The position numbers were made by a program, and so were the translations under genes. The notes beneath the pieces are model-generated. The model saw only the letters and a list, made by a program, of their open reading frames with translations, did no database searches and was not told where the DNA came from. From NCBI GenBank assembly GCA_964450495.1, contig CAYVFU010000069.1, forward strand, positions 1 to 26,876: a DNA stretch of 26,876 nucleotides, in the 5' to 3' direction. Each line of letters opens with the position of its first letter. Within the stretch, counting starts at the first letter, position 1. Below are positions 26,401-26,876 of this stretch, in pieces. Origin of the DNA: CALFUK01 sp964450495 (GTDB taxonomy: Bacteria; Bacteroidota; Bacteroidia; Chitinophagales; Saprospiraceae).

Positions 26401-26876
26401 TAATCGCTGCCTTCTTAGATGGTGCGGTAGCAACAGATAATTGCGATAGCAATCCAACAATCACAAACTCTGGAGCAGAGCTTTTGGATATTTGTGTTGC
26501 AAGCGCTACGGTGATAACATTTACGGCAACGGATCATTGTGGGAACTCAGTAAGCGCCGACGCAATAATCACTATTGTACCTGATTCGGAAGCACCAGAT
26601 ATTGTACCACCTGCTAATCTAACATTGACATGCGCTGAAATAAATGAAACATCTGAAGCAGGTGTAATTATTGACCAATTTTTAAATGGTGCAATTGTTA
26701 CTGACAATTGCGACTCGGATCCAGAAATTACGTACACAGGAGCAGAAGGTTTGGATATTTGTCAGGGTAGTGCAACAACAATTACGTGGACTGCAACAGA
26801 TGCTTGTGGTAACTCAAGTACTGCAGCTGCTACGATAACCATTATTCCAGATGCGCTACCTCCAGTATTGACTGTG
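20451..26876 (+). CDS. Giant secreted surface protein with tandem modules and HYR-like repeats (3' end outside window)
   Basis: Open for 2142 codons without a stop and continuing past the window. The first ATG (20451) follows an in-frame stop at 20403-20405 and gives a signal peptide (hydrophobic SIFLIIVFSLFSA, cleaved near SSVAQ). Residues 30-400 are unrecognised, with a calcium-loop-like DCNGDGLDDGN near 215. Residues 400-570 contain Ig-like segments (LTGPGITGTTFDPFAAG). Residues 571-1090 and 1091-1605 are two copies of one large module. From 1607 come HYR-like repeats of about 87 residues, each with four conserved Cys and the motif TATDACGN or close variants. The protein is acidic, Thr/Asp/Gly-rich with many paired cysteines and few lysines, as expected of an extracellular adhesin or gliding/surface protein. 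A type IX secretion C-terminal signal is expected beyond the window but cannot be seen. The specific function is unknown. Confidence 0.9.
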   Translation, partial: MWSVTRYCQQSSIFLIIVFSLFSANSSVAQISCNDSGVPAFNPTNAPNQVGNLITNVDQNMNFLGTSMNFDQGGAGELIAMDGSEFCDDNGLATGLGEGPDLNIEILVPPEKRQSCSSATLTITLRGDFNNSAEVAYIVNECGVIIAQSQNTGLPENDKCDIIFPLEIVIPAADISEAAADGVINFQIRTNGTTTNTCCQGSQVDQTCGGFRAVDCNGDGLDDGNCLAFSSFVWPIQNTADAGTLNSTDNIICDGESIDIDVLQDLMFDDPIGSGSDADNDPTTGSYHLDFYFNGGPNPANPYPTDGGTAGDVINVYTAQTGSNPQVEIINTGGVGIQDHTNTNAPLASGGASLPSNTLIEVVGSVWGDNNVEPVGIGACFGEIVNCGENTNYISFVLLDPIEAVAECQGCADGPGDDTNIGVVEISGFSGGLPGYDNSLYTLSAVGGTLSTTMVDENGTAILTLAPGQNTYSVTIMDDEGCIITLSGTCGIEETPQILAPSFVCLDADPFTITLEPAGGLLTGPGITGTTFDPFAAGIGIHEISYFIREDGCQVVETQIINVDMCTDCIAPSVDIGANPLCYTDGSSTIQFFNADGTIVNLTAQFIDGDLSDGEVTIIKVPSANVTGNNHDTFDAASAFGFVGANSVFQLVGATDNIRVVPERLIGDSFEYAGMYEVCIILPSEVNDGCEDFVSCERITIYPSLDPCFELPSVLCETGANIRIDVGGGTPDFDDLGADLLGRTLGEMSVWTLITPDGTVLEEGDPGVVGVGADGDVVIQRNILGATYGPGLYTLNHEMGIDICATFCSQTFEIVEDQAAVLIDELIECVPGATGVIDLESLFDLTATTSNAFGGTWTLFTGPASANISGNSLAYTEAGCYRMRYEFPDLPETADECNGTFTDVFIRVSEQPQPSFDIQDQVCFSDGDANLLLDAIVNSPEYTDGVTRVFSVISGPATLINANTGRFQITGVGTVVVQLMETIAYGVCGDIPAGQCSEVFQVQIEVEDGTALDAEFDAEDFICPGDVIDLDPDMNGGVFTGVGVTDNGLGTGGTFTATDPGVYAVTYTINSPNGCTNAYTRNIEVLGAIDAPTINVGASPICYTDGTSLIQFFNADGTPVNLTNAFVDGDFTDEEITITKVLSSLVNGNNHEAFDASADFGFVGGTTAVFQLIASQDLIRVIPENLIGESFEYAGIYEICLSIPEEENEGCEDVTACNLITIFPSMDPCFELDGIVCESTADFRIDVAAQNPTFDDLAPDLLGKSRDEMSVWQLIAPDGTLIEEDEPGLNAIFEGDVILQFDDLFAAHGPGLYTLNHEMGIDICATFCSRTFEIIEEQVLVLEDVKIDCEVNPTGLVALDALIDPINSSSNIYGGEWTFVSGPATASIAGSTLSYLEAGCYELMYTPPTLAETADDCETDPETLFVCISEQPQPNFSIQNEICFSAGDVASHLYTPIVNSPNYVSAVDLSWVVTGPATINDPVTGQILITGTGTVTLTLTETIAYGACGSLPAGNCEEIFEVEITVTDGTTQDASFTFDGDTCPGSTVNLIPTTNGGLFTGIGVVDSGDGTGATVMIPADCSTLSVTYTLNDPSGCTSTFTANIPTDNTPPMITVNPTSMTAACDADDLDIQLSDWLEMNGGMTVTDDCDVTFSSMLNNTISGCGETNEQVYIFTATDACGNETSAVASFILEDQCVLTITAPDPLVLDCETLMNVDGGAEISTISDFLNGAISEDCCGEVMITNDFVSTQLDECGAELTVTFTATNDCGMTATTTSTISILDDSPPAIVAPVDLNIPCTDLETTTTSISSWLASVTANDNCDPDLIVTNDFEMFNVNLCTSNTTTVTWTAIDNCGNMSTVSADLIVDGDNMPPQFTTAPVDITIECINRDITLGNWLDSAQAEDDCDADITITNNYDPISIDFCEGGGVTLVTWTATDACGNSSTTQATLTVVPDAEPPTLTLPENLTLDCQDISETADASALIAAFLDGAVATDNCDSNPTITNSGAELLDICVASATVITFTATDHCGNSVSADAIITIVPDSEAPDIVPPANLTLTCAEINETSEAGVIIDQFLNGAIVTDNCDSDPEITYTGAEGLDICQGSATTITWTATDACGNSSTAAATITIIPDALPPVLTV
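22161..23720 (+). repeat. Tandem large module, copy 1 (520 codons)
   Basis: Encodes residues 571-1090 of the surface protein. Landmarks are CYTDGSSTIQFFNADGT, DSFEYAGMYEVC, YPSLDPCFELPSVLCE, GLYTLNHEMGIDICATFC, SEQPQPSFDIQDQVCF, ETIAYGVCGDIPAGQC and GGVFTGVGVTDNG. It is followed without gap by copy 2 at an offset of 1560 bases. Confidence 0.9.
23721..25265 (+). repeat. Tandem large module, copy 2
   Basis: Encodes residues 1091-1605. The landmarks recur in the same order: CYTDGTSLIQFFNADGT, ESFEYAGIYEIC, FPSMDPCFELDGIVCE, GLYTLNHEMGIDICATFC, SEQPQPNFSIQNEICF, ETIAYGACGSLPAGNC and GGLFTGIGVVDSG. The offset stays at 1560 bases in the first half and is 1563 near the end, so small in-frame indels have occurred. 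Confidence 0.9.
25269..26876 (+). repeat. Array of HYR-like four-cysteine repeats
   Basis: Units begin near 25269, 25539, 25797, 26058, 26316, 26583 and 26850 (the last truncated by the window edge), so periods are 258-270 bases. The consensus reads D.xPP.I..P..L.L.C, then about 30 residues with a FLNGA-type helix, DNCDxxxxITN, DxC, then TATDACGNSST and a final strand ITIVPD. Each unit has about four Cys at fixed places (unit 2 has CC at the second). The pattern matches the HYR-type beta-sandwich repeats of large Bacteroidota exoproteins. Confidence 0.88.

Overview
The window looks like a chromosomal stretch from an AT-rich Bacteroidota bacterium, most likely of the Saprospiraceae or a neighbouring group. 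This is inferred from several things: signal peptides ending in ...AQ, a DUF3078 outer-membrane protein, an MG2/TonB-plug protein beside a carboxypeptidase-regulatory-like protein, a very large secreted protein with four-cysteine HYR-type repeats, and several promoters matching the Bacteroidota -7 element TAnnTTTG. I see no insertion sequence, phage, CRISPR array, rRNA or toxin-antitoxin pair. Most genes are ordinary chromosomal genes; the accessory character lies in the envelope and surface genes.

Left part (129-7877, all minus strand). Read in transcription order this holds an ECF sigma factor, a small unknown protein whose ATG touches the sigma stop codon, a short MscS-type channel, a DUF3078 outer-membrane protein with a strong intrinsic terminator, DNA polymerase I, and an orphan periplasmic-TPR histidine kinase. 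The kinase's signal peptide lies upstream of its first ATG and is in frame, but it has no ordinary start codon.

Middle part (8021-13288). Plus-strand genes are a secreted M28 metallopeptidase, hypoxanthine phosphoribosyltransferase, tRNA-Gln(TTG) with its own promoter and terminator, and a 2-oxoacid dehydrogenase E2 subunit. A minus-strand gene encodes an unusual secreted fusion of an L-type lectin to an OmpA peptidoglycan-binding domain. Two hairpins stand out: a terminator-like one pointing the wrong way in front of the peptidase gene, and a perfect REP-like palindrome touching the hpt start.

Right part (13443-26876). A two-gene plus-strand unit encodes a large MG2/TonB-plug protein without a beta-barrel and its CarboxypepD_reg-like partner. 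It converges on a galE-mevalonate kinase pair with overlapping genes. Divergent from galE are cysQ and a thioredoxin-fold lipoprotein. From 20451 one reading frame stays open to the end of the window (2142 codons seen, no stop). It encodes a secreted, cysteine-rich surface protein with two tandem ~520-residue copies of one module, followed by at least six and a partial seventh ~87-residue HYR-like repeats.

No clear new defence or metabolic system is visible. The best leads are the duplicated giant surface protein, the MG2-plug/CPD pair, the lectin-OmpA fusion, the sigma-coupled small protein and the kinase with the hidden signal peptide. All family names come from motif recognition by eye; no database search was run.
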